A stretch of DNA of 64,000 nt from Cyanobacteria bacterium SIG29 (GCA_015152515.1 SUTV01000001.1:124001-188000), one strand, 5' to 3'. Shown: positions 29,621-39,586, counted from the first letter of the stretch. The notes: a model not told the origin generated them from the letters alone. Program-made: numbers and translations.

Positions 29621-30196
29621 TTAAAACTTCCTGACTATTCCTTGTGCAACACCAAAAATTATGAGTTGCTCTTTTGGATATAAATTTGGATAGTTAGCAT
29701 TTGCTGGTTCTAACCAAACCTTACCTTGTTTATTTCTATATGTTTTTAAAGTATAACCACCATCAATATAAGCAATAACGACTTCGCCATCTCTAGCAGT
29801 ATTTGTTTTCTTAACGATAACTTTATCGCCCTCAAAAATTCCCAAATCAATCATAGAATCACCAGAAACAGTAAAAAGAAAGGTTGAAGGATTATTTATA
29901 TCAAAGCTATCATCTAAAGAAACTCTTTTTTCTACATAATCTTCTGCAACAGAAGCAAACCCAGCTTTAACGACAGAAGAAAATAATACAGCACCAAATA
30001 ATTCTTTATTAATATAAAAATGATTATTTCTTTCTTGAATTAAGTTTTCTTCCTTTAACTTATTGAAATATTGCCACACAGAATTTTTATGTTTAAAACC
30101 AAATTCTTTAGCTATAATATCAAAGCTTGGAAGCACTTCTTGACCATATAATTCTTTTAATTTTTCAAAGAATATTTTTTGTTTTTCAGTAAGCAT
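29621..30196 (-). CDS. LexA-like S24 repressor (UmuD/LexA family)
   Basis: N-terminal HTH (FDIIAKEFGFKHKNSVWQYFNKLKEENLI), AG cleavage-type site (VKAGFASVAEDY), GDSMIDLGIFEGD and YTLKTYR (Ser/Lys dyad). Confidence 0.9.
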   Translation of the reverse strand: MLTEKQKIFFEKLKELYGQEVLPSFDIIAKEFGFKHKNSVWQYFNKLKEENLIQERNNHFYINKELFGAVLFSSVVKAGFASVAEDYVEKRVSLDDSFDINNPSTFLFTVSGDSMIDLGIFEGDKVIVKKTNTARDGEVVIAYIDGGYTLKTYRNKQGKVWLEPANANYPNLYPKEQLIIFGVAQGIVRKF

Positions 30197-30203
30197 ATTA
30201 TTA

Positions 30204-30251
30204 TTATAGACAATTGTCTATAAATGTCAAGTGTTAATAGACAATTTGTTA
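30204..30251. promoter_or_regulatory. Candidate LexA-type operators: TTATAGACAATTGTCTATAA (30204-30223) and TAGACAATTTGTTA (30238-30251)
   Basis: Perfect 20-bp palindrome just upstream of the lexA-like ATG plus a second partial copy ~30 bp away, in the divergent promoter region with yajQ. Confidence 0.7.
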
Positions 30252-30301
30252 AAAATTGGCTCATATTGTATAATTAGACTATAGAAAAGAAGGAGTTTTA
30301 T

Positions 30302-30802
30302 ATGGCAAAAGATTGTAGTTTCGATATAGTTTCAGAATTTGACAAACAAGAATTAGTTAATGCTGTTGACCAAGTAAAAAGAGAATTAACAACTCGCTTT
30401 GACTTAAAAGGCTCTAATTCTGATGTAATTTTAGATGCTGATAAATCAATCACAATTACAACAAATGACGAAATGAAATTAAGAAATATATTAGATATTT
30501 TACAATCAAAAATGATTAAAAGAGGGTTAAGTATTAAAATTTTAGATGCTCAAGCAATTGAAAACGCATTAGGTGGCAATGTTCGTCAAGTATTCAACCT
30601 TAAAAAAGGATTAACTCAAGAACTAGCTAAAAAAATTGTTGCTGATATTAAAAACACAAAATTAAAAGTTCAAGGTTCAATACAAGGTGAACAAGTTAGA
30701 GTATCTGGTAAAGATAAAGATGACCTTCAAGCAATAATAAAAATGCTTAGAGAGAATGAAGATAAATACGAAGTTCCTCTACAATTCCAAAACTATAGAT
30801 AA
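30302..30802 (+). CDS. yajQ: YajQ family nucleotide-binding protein
   Basis: CSFDIVSEFDKQELVNAVDQVKRELTTRFDLKGS...VRVSGKDKDDLQAIIKMLR. Confidence 0.93.
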   Translation: MAKDCSFDIVSEFDKQELVNAVDQVKRELTTRFDLKGSNSDVILDADKSITITTNDEMKLRNILDILQSKMIKRGLSIKILDAQAIENALGGNVRQVFNLKKGLTQELAKKIVADIKNTKLKVQGSIQGEQVRVSGKDKDDLQAIIKMLRENEDKYEVPLQFQNYR

Positions 30803-30852
30803 TGAACTTTTTTATTTTTCACTCGTTATATAAAATACAAGCGAAAGAAAAT

Positions 30853-31269
30853 ATGAAGAAAAAAATCAAATTAATTTTTTGTTTATCATTTGCACTTATC
30901 TTTGTAAGTGCAAATGTTGTATTGGCAGATTATGGGTACGAAAAAAGTATAAGTATTGGTGGAACAAATAATGTTCATTATGACTACAAAGTAATTGAGT
31001 CACCAAAAGAAGAAAAAAAAGAAATACCAGAAGAAGTTATACAAATAAAAAGAATAAATGTTTGGGATATTTATAGACCATACCATAATCCAATGTATTA
31101 TCATTCTCATTCGCCAATGGTTTATACATATTCAGGCACAGGTATAAAATCAGGTCCTGGAGGACAATTAATACATCCTTCTATGGAAAGAAACATGCAC
31201 AATCCTCCACCAAGACCTCATTATAGACCTAATGAATTTATACAAATAAATAGACCGCATAGAAAATAA
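30853..31269 (+). CDS. Small secreted hypothetical protein
   Basis: Start at 30853 gives signal peptide MKKKIKLIFCLSFALIFVSANVVLA; His/Pro-rich C-terminus. Confidence 0.65.
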   Translation: MKKKIKLIFCLSFALIFVSANVVLADYGYEKSISIGGTNNVHYDYKVIESPKEEKKEIPEEVIQIKRINVWDIYRPYHNPMYYHSHSPMVYTYSGTGIKSGPGGQLIHPSMERNMHNPPPRPHYRPNEFIQINRPHRK

Positions 31270-31275
31270 CAAACA

Positions 31276-31312
31276 AAAAAAAGAGAACCCATTTTGTGAG
31301 TTCTCTTTTTTG
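31276..31312. terminator. Bidirectional intrinsic terminator
   Basis: AAAAAAAGAGAAC...GTTCTCTTTTTT between convergent 30853-31269 and rpsG. Confidence 0.85.
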
Positions 31313-31326
31313 TATATACATAAGAA

Positions 31327-31797
31327 TTAGTATCTGTAGTGTGCGAATGCTTTGTTAGCTTCAGCCATTTTGTGAGTATCTTCACGTTTTTTGCAAGCTG
31401 CACCAACACCATTTGAAGCATCCATGATTTCGTTAGTTAATTTTTCAACCATTGATTTACCGCTACGTTTTTTAGCTGATTCAATCAACCAAGTTGAACC
31501 CAACACCATACCTCTGTCTGCTTTAACATCTAGAGGAACTTGGTATGTAGAACCACCGATTCTTCTAGCTTTAACTTCCAATAAAGGAGTTGCATTAGTT
31601 AATGCTTTTTTGAATACTTCTAATGGTTCATCTTTAGTTTTTGTTTTAATATTTTCTAATGTTGAATAAAAAATTCTTTCTGCAATTGATTTTTTACCAC
31701 GTCTCATTAATCTGTTAATAAAGCTAGCGATATCAACGCTATTATATACAGCATCAGGAGCAGGTATTCTTCTTGCAGGTTTACTACGTCTTGACAT
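31327..31797 (-). CDS. rpsG: 30S ribosomal protein S7
   Basis: MSRRSKPARRI...SVDIASFINRLMRRGKKSIAERIFYSTLENI...EVKARRIGGSTYQVP. Confidence 0.97.
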   Translation of the reverse strand: MSRRSKPARRIPAPDAVYNSVDIASFINRLMRRGKKSIAERIFYSTLENIKTKTKDEPLEVFKKALTNATPLLEVKARRIGGSTYQVPLDVKADRGMVLGSTWLIESAKKRSGKSMVEKLTNEIMDASNGVGAACKKREDTHKMAEANKAFAHYRY

Positions 31798-31812
31798 TAT
31801 AAATCGCCTTTC

Positions 31813-32190
31813 CTATTTTTTCTTAGCTCTTTTAGCGCCGTATTTAGATCTTGATTTCATTCTATTTGCAACGCCTGCTGTATCTAATGTACCTCTAACA
31901 ATGTGATATCTTACACCTGGTAAGTCTTTAACTCTACCGCCTCTGATTAATACAACAGAGTGTTCTTGTAAATTGTGTCCGATACCTGGAATATATGAAG
32001 TTACTTCAAAACCGTTTGTTAATCTTACCCTTGCAACTTTTCTCAATGCTGAGTTTGGTTTTTTAGGAGTTGTTGTATAAACTCTTGTACAAACACCTCT
32101 TCTTTGAGGGCAATTTGTTAACGCCGGTGATTTAGTCTTATCAGTTGATCTTTTACGTTCTTTACGAACTAACTGTGCTATTGTTGGCAT
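31813..32190 (-). CDS. rpsL: 30S ribosomal protein S12
   Basis: [12 protein letters not shown]...[41 protein letters not shown]. Confidence 0.98.
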   Translation of the reverse strand: MPTIAQLVRKERKRSTDKTKSPALTNCPQRRGVCTRVYTTTPKKPNSALRKVARVRLTNGFEVTSYIPGIGHNLQEHSVVLIRGGRVKDLPGVRYHIVRGTLDTAGVANRMKSRSKYGAKRAKKK

Positions 32191-32214
32191 GTTTTCTCCT
32201 TGTTTATTTTCTTT

Positions 32215-32290
32215 TGGCTAAAACCTTCTGCCGCCTCCTCGCCGTCATCCGGTTTCATCCTGTGGTTCGTTCAGCACAAACTTAACCACT
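32215..32290 (-). ncRNA. Candidate structured leader of rpsL mRNA
   Basis: Locally GC-rich stretch in AT-rich DNA; pairings GTGGTT/AACCAC and AAACC/GGTTT on minus strand. Confidence 0.4.
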
Positions 32291-32376
32291 CTTCTTACTT
32301 TCTTTTATATTGATACTACAAGCAAAAATCAAAGTCAACAGTATAGAATGCCAAGTTTAAAGATAAATTAAGAAAT

Positions 32377-32742
32377 TTAGTTTTTATTTTTTAATGCATT
32401 TTCTAAAGCAATTTCCAAAGATGCAATTTTTCTTTGTAATGCTTCTTTATTATCAGTATCTATTTCGTTTTGAACTGAAAGCTTTTCTGTTTTTCTTGCA
32501 TAAAATTCAATTTGATCTTTATATCTTTGACCCAAAACAAGTGAATATACAAAACCAGAAAAAGAACCAACTAAATATGAAACTAAAATTACAGCAAAAG
32601 TACTAACAACCATATATCCTGTTGAATCAAAGGTAACAGTAAATCCTGCAGTTGTTTTAGATGCATAATTTGCAATTAAGAAATAAAGTAAAATACAAAA
32701 AAATACTGATTCAACTGTCATTAATATAAACTTATTTTTCAT
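32377..32742 (-). CDS. Small membrane protein with C-terminal coiled coil
   Basis: Two TM segments then EKLSVQNEIDTDNKEALQRKIASLEIALENALK. Confidence 0.65.
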   Translation of the reverse strand: MKNKFILMTVESVFFCILLYFLIANYASKTTAGFTVTFDSTGYMVVSTFAVILVSYLVGSFSGFVYSLVLGQRYKDQIEFYARKTEKLSVQNEIDTDNKEALQRKIASLEIALENALKNKN

Positions 32743-33665
32743 TTTAAATTACTCCTTAAATATTTTAATACTTTTTGAATATCTTCATCTTGATTTATTT
32801 CAAGCTCAATTATATCATCACTTTTTAAAGACGCAAATTTTAGCTTATAAGATTGTAAAACTTGCTCTGTAGTTTTAACTTTAAATGGAGTTTTATTATA
32901 CAAACTATCATTAACTATTGGATGATTAATATAGTTCATATGAACTCTAATTTGGTGAGTTCTTCCAGTTTCAAGTTGCAATTCTATGAAAGAATAACCT
33001 TTAAATTGTTCTAAAACTTTATAATGAGTAACTGACGGCTTTCCACCTTCAACAACAGACATTTTCTCTGGTTTAGAAGGATGTCTTAAAATAGGTTGAT
33101 TAATAGTACCTTCTACACAATCAAAATTACCCTGAACAATAGCTAAATAATTCCTTTTTGCAGATTTATTTTTTATTTGTTGTGCCAAAAATTCATGTGC
33201 TTTATTATTTTTAGCCACCATTAAAAGTCCAGAAGTATTTCTATCAAGCCTATGAACAATCCCAGGACGCAAAACCCCATTAATATCTGATAAACCATCA
33301 TATCCATATTTATACAACAATGCATTAACTAAAGTGCCTGTTGTTTCTTTAGTTGTAGGATGTGTAATCATATTTTTAGGTTTATTTATAACCAAAATAT
33401 CATCATCTTCAAAAACAATATCTAATGGTATATTTTCAGCTTGAATTATCACATTAAATTCATCACTTAATTCAACACAAATTTCATCATCATTTTTAAC
33501 TAAAAAAGATGATTTAACATTTTCGCCATTAACAAAAACTTGTTTCTTCTTTATTAAATTTTGAACTTGAGAGCGAGAAGAAAACTCTTCCATTTTTGAC
33601 AAAAAAGTGTCCAATCTCAATTGTTCACTCAACGATTGGACACTAAAAACATATTTTTTTGACAT
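32739..33665 (-). CDS. RluD-like pseudouridine synthase
   Basis: S4-like N-terminus, GIVHRLDRNTSGLLMVAKN, LETGRTHQIRVHM. Confidence 0.95.
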   Translation of the reverse strand: MSKKYVFSVQSLSEQLRLDTFLSKMEEFSSRSQVQNLIKKKQVFVNGENVKSSFLVKNDDEICVELSDEFNVIIQAENIPLDIVFEDDDILVINKPKNMITHPTTKETTGTLVNALLYKYGYDGLSDINGVLRPGIVHRLDRNTSGLLMVAKNNKAHEFLAQQIKNKSAKRNYLAIVQGNFDCVEGTINQPILRHPSKPEKMSVVEGGKPSVTHYKVLEQFKGYSFIELQLETGRTHQIRVHMNYINHPIVNDSLYNKTPFKVKTTEQVLQSYKLKFASLKSDDIIELEINQDEDIQKVLKYLRSNLK

Positions 33666-33667
33666 TT

Positions 33668-34162
33668 TTAATCTCTTGAAAATAATGCTAAAACTAAACC
33701 GAAAGCACCAAACACTATCATAATATCTGCGGCATTAAAAACTGGGAAATTTGCACCATTAATGCTTATGTAGTCAATAACATATGTATATTTAATTCTT
33801 GCCAACATATTCATTGTTATACCAGCACTTAATAATGCCATACCTGAAATTAAAGTTTGTGTTAATCTTCCTGAGAATAAAAGCACTATAAACGCAATTG
33901 CAGCAACAGCAATAAATGAAGAGAAAATAATAACATCAGGTTGATTTGCGAATAAGTTAAACGCAGCACCAGTATTATGTACTTCATACAAAGTCAAATA
34001 AGCGTTTCCCACTTGTTTTGTAGGTGACATATCAATAGCATTTAAAACGATTTTATCCACACCAAAAACAACAAGTGAAAATACAACATATAATGCTAAA
34101 TATTTCATAATATTAAAGAAATCAAAAACTGGTTTTTTCTCTTTTACATAACGAGTTGCCAT
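33668..34162 (-). CDS. lspA: Signal peptidase II
   Basis: YEVHNTGAAFNLFANQ, INGANFPVFNAADIMIVFG. Confidence 0.92.
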   Translation of the reverse strand: MATRYVKEKKPVFDFFNIMKYLALYVVFSLVVFGVDKIVLNAIDMSPTKQVGNAYLTLYEVHNTGAAFNLFANQPDVIIFSSFIAVAAIAFIVLLFSGRLTQTLISGMALLSAGITMNMLARIKYTYVIDYISINGANFPVFNAADIMIVFGAFGLVLALFSRD

Positions 34163-34163
34163 A

Positions 34164-35120
34164 TTAATTCTCCTTTTTATTTATTACATTATTTTTATTT
34201 ATTACATTCACTCTAGACATTACAATTGCCATCCCTGTCATATCAATAACAACAGAAGGCATTTCAATGTGTGGTCTTGTAATACCCAAAGAAATTGTCG
34301 CATATTCGTTACAACCCAAAGTATTAGCCTTCAATATTCTTGCTAATTCATTAGATTTTACTGCGCGCAACACATCTTTTTTATTTGATTGAGGAAATTT
34401 TATTTGTTCATTTACAATAGAACCAACAACCAAACAACCTTCTGGAACTTCTACTTTTACAGAAACCTCATAATCACTACCTTGAGCAATCATTTGAGGA
34501 GCATTCATTGTAACATTTACTTTTTTTGCTTCACCATATTTCAAAGCAATATTTTCTGATATCAATTCAGCTGCTGTAATTTTCCATTTTCCATCTTCTT
34601 TTCTTAAATAATTTTTAAAAATAAGTTCAGATGAAACCTGACCATAACTATCTATTTTAGGAATTTTAGAATTTGTTTCACCAGAAGCAATTTCTTTTGC
34701 AGTAACAACAGCGTATAAATCATTTGCTTCTATACTTATGATTTCAGTATCATAAGAAACATTTCTATATGCATCAGAAGCTTCTTTCATCAACTTAAAA
34801 ATAGTTTCTTTATCAAAACCATCATTATTAACAAAAGAATCAGAATACATTTCTTTTAATTTTTTTATATCATTTTTTGATGAATATCTATTATATTTTT
34901 TATAAAAATTTTCCACTTGAGCTTTTGGTGAACGTTTAAACTTATTATGAATTGATATTTTTTTAATAATATCAAGTTCTTCTTTTTCAAAATCATCTTC
35001 TTGTGCTTCTACAACAACATTTTCAGCATTTGGAACAGTTGTAATTGCATAAGATGGTGAAAACGCCCCACAAGCAAAAAATAAAAGTAAAACTAAAGAA
35101 TATATTAATTTATTATTCAT
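34164..35120 (-). CDS. Secreted hypothetical protein with NTF2-like region
   Basis: Signal peptide; VENFYKKYNRYSSKNDIKKLKEMYSDSFVNNDG...LRKEDGKWKITAAELI. Confidence 0.6.
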   Translation of the reverse strand: MNNKLIYSLVLLLFFACGAFSPSYAITTVPNAENVVVEAQEDDFEKEELDIIKKISIHNKFKRSPKAQVENFYKKYNRYSSKNDIKKLKEMYSDSFVNNDGFDKETIFKLMKEASDAYRNVSYDTEIISIEANDLYAVVTAKEIASGETNSKIPKIDSYGQVSSELIFKNYLRKEDGKWKITAAELISENIALKYGEAKKVNVTMNAPQMIAQGSDYEVSVKVEVPEGCLVVGSIVNEQIKFPQSNKKDVLRAVKSNELARILKANTLGCNEYATISLGITRPHIEMPSVVIDMTGMAIVMSRVNVINKNNVINKKEN

Positions 35121-35128
35121 ATTTCTTC

Positions 35129-35425
35129 CTATTTTTCATTATTCCTATACATCAAACAGAAAATAAAATCTGTACTAACTAATAATAAGTTTATAACATA
35201 TAACCACAAAACAATATCCACAGAATTAAGTATTTTATTTATAATTCCAAAAATATAACCAAGAATTATTAAAGTTAAAAACAAACGACTTTTTCCTTTA
35301 ACATTCTTTGTTTTGTATGTTTTAACAACAGCAAATGGCCAACTAGCACCAAAACAAATCAACATGCCAGCTTCATAAAAACTCATTGATTTTATTTGGA
35401 AACTTTGAACTAAAAAATCTATCAT
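35129..35425 (-). CDS. Small PQ-loop-like membrane protein
   Basis: FGASWPFAVVKTYKTKNVKGKSRLFLTLIILGYIFGIINKI. Confidence 0.6.
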   Translation of the reverse strand: MIDFLVQSFQIKSMSFYEAGMLICFGASWPFAVVKTYKTKNVKGKSRLFLTLIILGYIFGIINKILNSVDIVLWLYVINLLLVSTDFIFCLMYRNNEK

Positions 35426-35494
35426 TACAAAACCCTTTTTGATAATTGTAGCATAAAATATGTTTTTGATAGAATAAAGAAAAGAGGAATAAAA

Positions 35495-36259
35495 ATGCTA
35501 TTAGTTATTGATATAGGAAATACAAATATTACGCTAGGAGTTTTTGACAACGATAAAATTGTACAATCTTGGCGATTAGCAACTTCAATAAATAGAACTG
35601 AAGATGAATATGGAGTTTTTCTTAAAAATCTTTTAAAAGAAAATGATTTAGATAAAAACATAACAAATGCTGTAATTTGCAGTGTTGTTGTTCAACTTAC
35701 TGAAAAAATAGAAATAGCATTAAAAAAATATTTAAAATTAAATTCCTTCATAATTACACACAAAATAAAGACAAATGTAGTTTTAAAAACAAATAACCCA
35801 TCTCAAATAGGTGCTGATAGAATCGCTAACGCTGCAGCAGCTTCTAAGCTATATTCTTGTCCAACGATTGTTGTTGATTTTGGAACAGCAACATCTTTTG
35901 ATATTGTAGATAAAAACAATGAATTTATTGGAGGAATAATTACTGCAGGAATGAAAATTCAAGCAGAAGCCTTAAGTAGTAAAACATCAAAACTTCCAAA
36001 ATTAAATATAGAAACACCAACTCATACTATTGGTAGAAATACTATTGAAGCAATGTTATCAGGAATAGTAAAAGGCCACGCAACTATGATTGATGGTTTG
36101 GTAACAGAATGCGAAAAAGAATTGGGTCAAAAAGCAACAATCATTGCTACAGGCGGTTATTCTTCTGTTATTTGCAATTTACTAAACAGAAAATTTGACC
36201 ATATTAATCCTGATTTAACACTAATTGGTTCAAAAATATTATTTGATTTAAATAACTAA
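35495..36259 (+). CDS. coaX: Type III pantothenate kinase
   Basis: LLVIDIGNTNITLGVFD, NPSQIGADRIANAAAA, IVVDFGTATSFDIV, GGIITAGMKIQAEAL. Confidence 0.95.
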   Translation: MLLVIDIGNTNITLGVFDNDKIVQSWRLATSINRTEDEYGVFLKNLLKENDLDKNITNAVICSVVVQLTEKIEIALKKYLKLNSFIITHKIKTNVVLKTNNPSQIGADRIANAAAASKLYSCPTIVVDFGTATSFDIVDKNNEFIGGIITAGMKIQAEALSSKTSKLPKLNIETPTHTIGRNTIEAMLSGIVKGHATMIDGLVTECEKELGQKATIIATGGYSSVICNLLNRKFDHINPDLTLIGSKILFDLNN

Positions 36260-36260
36260 A

Positions 36261-36758
36261 CTATTTTAAATTGTTATAAATTAAATCTGTTAATTCACGA
36301 ACTGCACCACGCCCGCCATTTTTTGTTGAAACGAAATGACACAATTCCTTTACTTCATCAATAGCATCATATGGACAACTTGCCAAACCAACTTCTTTTA
36401 AAACTGGAACATCAGGCAAATCATCTCCCATATAAGCAACTTGAGATAATTCAAGATTGTATTCTTCAAGCAGTTGTTTAAGCGCAACCATTTTTTCTTT
36501 TTGTCCCATAAACAATCTTGTCATACCCAAATTTTCAAAACGATGTTTAACAGTTGCATTATTTCTAGCTGTAATAATCGCAGTAATAATACCTGCTTTA
36601 GTAATTCTTACGATACCTTGACCATCTTTTACATTGAATGTTTTATATTCAACACCATTTTCATCATAAGTAATACTACCATCAGTCATAACACCATCAA
36701 CATCAAAAACAACCATTTTAATATTAGAGGCTTTATTTTTTAATTCCAAACTATACAT
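36261..36758 (-). CDS. kdsC: KDO 8-phosphate phosphatase KdsC-like (HAD)
   Basis: VVFDVDGVMTDGSITYDENGVEYKTFNVKDGQGI; AYMGDDLPDVPVLKEVGLA. Confidence 0.93.
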   Translation of the reverse strand: MYSLELKNKASNIKMVVFDVDGVMTDGSITYDENGVEYKTFNVKDGQGIVRITKAGIITAIITARNNATVKHRFENLGMTRLFMGQKEKMVALKQLLEEYNLELSQVAYMGDDLPDVPVLKEVGLASCPYDAIDEVKELCHFVSTKNGGRGAVRELTDLIYNNLK

Positions 36759-37742
36759 TTATGCAACTCCTGCTTTTAATAAATCATGAATATGTATTAT
36801 TCCAACAGGTGAATTATTTTCATCACAAACAGCTAAAGAAGTAATACAATATTTTTCCATAAATGCCAATGCTTTTGTTGCCATATCATCACCAGAAATA
36901 ATTTTTGGATTTTTAGTCATAATATCTTTTGTTGTTAGAACACTAACATCAGGATATCTTAAAAGAACTCTTCTAATATCACCATCTGTTAATAAACCAG
37001 TTAATTTATTTTCATCATTTACAACTAAAGCACAACCCAATCTCTTTTTAGAAATCAAATCTACCGTTGATAAGAAAGTATCATTTTCATGAGCAATAGG
37101 AAGAAGTTCTAAATCTTTTAACATTAAATCTTTAACAACATATAGAACACCTTTTCCTAAAGCACCTGATGGATGATATAAAAGAAAATCTTCTGTTGAG
37201 AAACCTCTTTGTTTTAATAAACATACTGAAATAGCATCACCCATAGCTAAAGTTGCTGTTGTACTAGCAGTAGGAGCCTTACCAAGTGGGCACGCTTCTT
37301 TATCTACTGAAATATCAAAATAAATATCTGCACATTTTCCTAAAGTTGAGGATTGTTTTCCTGCCAAAACAATAAGTGGAACTTCAAATCTTTTAATTAA
37401 AGGAAGCAAATTAAGAAGTTCAAGTGTTTCTCCACTGTTAGAAATAGCAATAACGACATCATCTCTTGTAATAATACCAGAATCGCCGTGTGTAGATTCC
37501 GCTGGGTGTAAGAAATAAGATGGTGTACCAGTAGAAGATAAAGTAGCTGCAATTTTTCTACCAATCAAACCTGATTTTCCCATACCCGTAACAATTACTC
37601 TACCTTTTGATTTTATAATTACATCAACGGCTTTTTCTATATTTTCATTTATTCTATCTTTTAATTTTAAAATCGAATTAGACTCTATATCAAAAACTTC
37701 TTTAGCTAATTCAATTAATGTAGATTTTTGTATATTTTCCAC
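36759..37742 (-). CDS. kdsD: Arabinose-5-phosphate isomerase (KdsD/KpsF family)
   Basis: GRVIVTGMGKSGLIGRKIAATLSSTGTPSYFLHPAESTHGDSG plus two CBS domains. Confidence 0.94.
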   Translation of the reverse strand: MENIQKSTLIELAKEVFDIESNSILKLKDRINENIEKAVDVIIKSKGRVIVTGMGKSGLIGRKIAATLSSTGTPSYFLHPAESTHGDSGIITRDDVVIAISNSGETLELLNLLPLIKRFEVPLIVLAGKQSSTLGKCADIYFDISVDKEACPLGKAPTASTTATLAMGDAISVCLLKQRGFSTEDFLLYHPSGALGKGVLYVVKDLMLKDLELLPIAHENDTFLSTVDLISKKRLGCALVVNDENKLTGLLTDGDIRRVLLRYPDVSVLTTKDIMTKNPKIISGDDMATKALAFMEKYCITSLAVCDENNSPVGIIHIHDLLKAGVA

Positions 37743-37801
37743 TTTAACACCTTCCCTATGCTAACATAGATATTATACAATAATAAAAAAAGACTGCAAA
37801 A

Positions 37802-39577
37802 ATGAAACAAAAATATTATAAAAGCAAATTTTTACAAAGAAATAATATTCTTTTTACAATAATAATTATTGTATGTAATGTGCTTTCAATTGCGATTTCT
37901 GATTCAGATAAGAACTCTCTTATTGGCTTAAATATATTTTTTAGTTGTCTGCTGTTTTTCCTTTATAGATTTAGACTTAATTCAATTGTTAATAAACATT
38001 GGCTAGACATAAAAAAAGAATTAATGTATATAAACTATCCAGTTACAATTGGTGTATTTTTTGCTCTTTTATTTATAATATTTTGTTTTGATTTATACCA
38101 ACTTTCAACAATAAACAAAGATGCGCTAAATTCTACATTCATATTGACCTATTTTATGAGTACAATTTCAGTTTTAATGCCATCTATGTTTTTGCTTGTA
38201 TATATGTATTTATTTAATCCCGCAATAATATTACCAGCATTTGAAAAAAGAAAAAGAACAAGAAAATCTGACTTGTTAGTAATGATATTATTCATTTTAT
38301 TCTTATTGTTTTCAATTACTCAATTTGTTGAAAAATCAATTAGCAAAATGAATATATTAAAAAAAGAAAAATATAAAGCTGTAAAATTAACAGTTCAATA
38401 TCCTGACCAACATTTAAAATATACAAACTTAAGCGTTCCAGTTATAAATAAACTTAAAAGAGAAAAATTAAACCTTCCATTTTCATATACAAAAGAAGGT
38501 TACAAATTTAGTTCTTATGAAGCTGCCGAACAATTTTGTAATTCAATGAATGCAAAAGTTGCTTCACACAAAGAAATTTATAACATTATATTCCATCGTT
38601 TTGATACTTTTGGTGAAAAATACTATTGGACAAGTGATAAAGCAGGCAGAAACAATTTGGTTCTACACTTTAAAAATATGTCCTATGAAATAGTAAAAAA
38701 ACCATCAAATGTGTCAGCAACAGTTTATTGTACTTCAAAAGCTAGTGACAAATATAATATATTTGATGAAAAATATTTCTTCAAAAATAAACCAGTTGAA
38801 ATTGAACTTGAAAAACAAAAAGTAGGCGAAAAGAAAACTGTTAAAACAGAATCATCTTCCTTCGAAAAAGCAAAATACACTTATAAGAAAAATCAATATC
38901 CTCCAAAACCGATAAAAGATAATATGCCTACACATGTTAATTTTAATGTTAAACATGTTACTCAAGATTATTTTAGAGAATTACTAAATGAAGGATATAC
39001 ATACAATAGCGAAGATCAAATGAACTCATATTATAGTTCAAACGAAAGAAAACTACGTCAAGCTGTTTCTAATCATTATGATAAAAAGCATATTAAACTT
39101 TGCTATTTCCCATTCATTGAATCAGAAAACATATCTATCACTGATGAACTTCAAATTTGGAGACAAAACTTCTGTTCACCATCATTCGAGGTCATAAATG
39201 AAACACCAGAAATCAAATCTGCTTCAGCAAAAGAAGCATTCTGTTATGCAAACGGCGGACGTTTACCAAACATTCCTGAATTAATGGGCATAATTAGAAC
39301 TCACAATAATGCACAAAGTAATACTCTATTTTGGGTAAAAAACAAAATAAATAATAAAAATGGTGTTGCTGTAGAAGTTGATGGACAAAAAGTTCACATC
39401 AATACTTCAGCACAAAATGCTTATACTTATTGTATAAAACCATCAGTTGATCAATCAAAAATTATTTCTAACTTTAAATCTAAATTTAGTGGAATAAATG
39501 GAAACAGCTATGCAAGAAGCATTTGTCCTAGCTGCAAATATTATGAAGTACCAGATACTGTTTTAATAAAATACTAA
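37802..39577 (+). CDS. Membrane protein with two FGE/Lcl-like extracellular modules
   Basis: Several N-terminal TM segments; repeated pattern YEAAEQFCNSMNAKVASHKEIYNII...YYWTSD...VYC and AKEAFCYANGGRLPNIPELMGIIR...LFWVKN...TYC. Confidence 0.65.
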   Translation: MKQKYYKSKFLQRNNILFTIIIIVCNVLSIAISDSDKNSLIGLNIFFSCLLFFLYRFRLNSIVNKHWLDIKKELMYINYPVTIGVFFALLFIIFCFDLYQLSTINKDALNSTFILTYFMSTISVLMPSMFLLVYMYLFNPAIILPAFEKRKRTRKSDLLVMILFILFLLFSITQFVEKSISKMNILKKEKYKAVKLTVQYPDQHLKYTNLSVPVINKLKREKLNLPFSYTKEGYKFSSYEAAEQFCNSMNAKVASHKEIYNIIFHRFDTFGEKYYWTSDKAGRNNLVLHFKNMSYEIVKKPSNVSATVYCTSKASDKYNIFDEKYFFKNKPVEIELEKQKVGEKKTVKTESSSFEKAKYTYKKNQYPPKPIKDNMPTHVNFNVKHVTQDYFRELLNEGYTYNSEDQMNSYYSSNERKLRQAVSNHYDKKHIKLCYFPFIESENISITDELQIWRQNFCSPSFEVINETPEIKSASAKEAFCYANGGRLPNIPELMGIIRTHNNAQSNTLFWVKNKINNKNGVAVEVDGQKVHINTSAQNAYTYCIKPSVDQSKIISNFKSKFSGINGNSYARSICPSCKYYEVPDTVLIKY

Positions 39578-39586
39578 GGAGCAATA

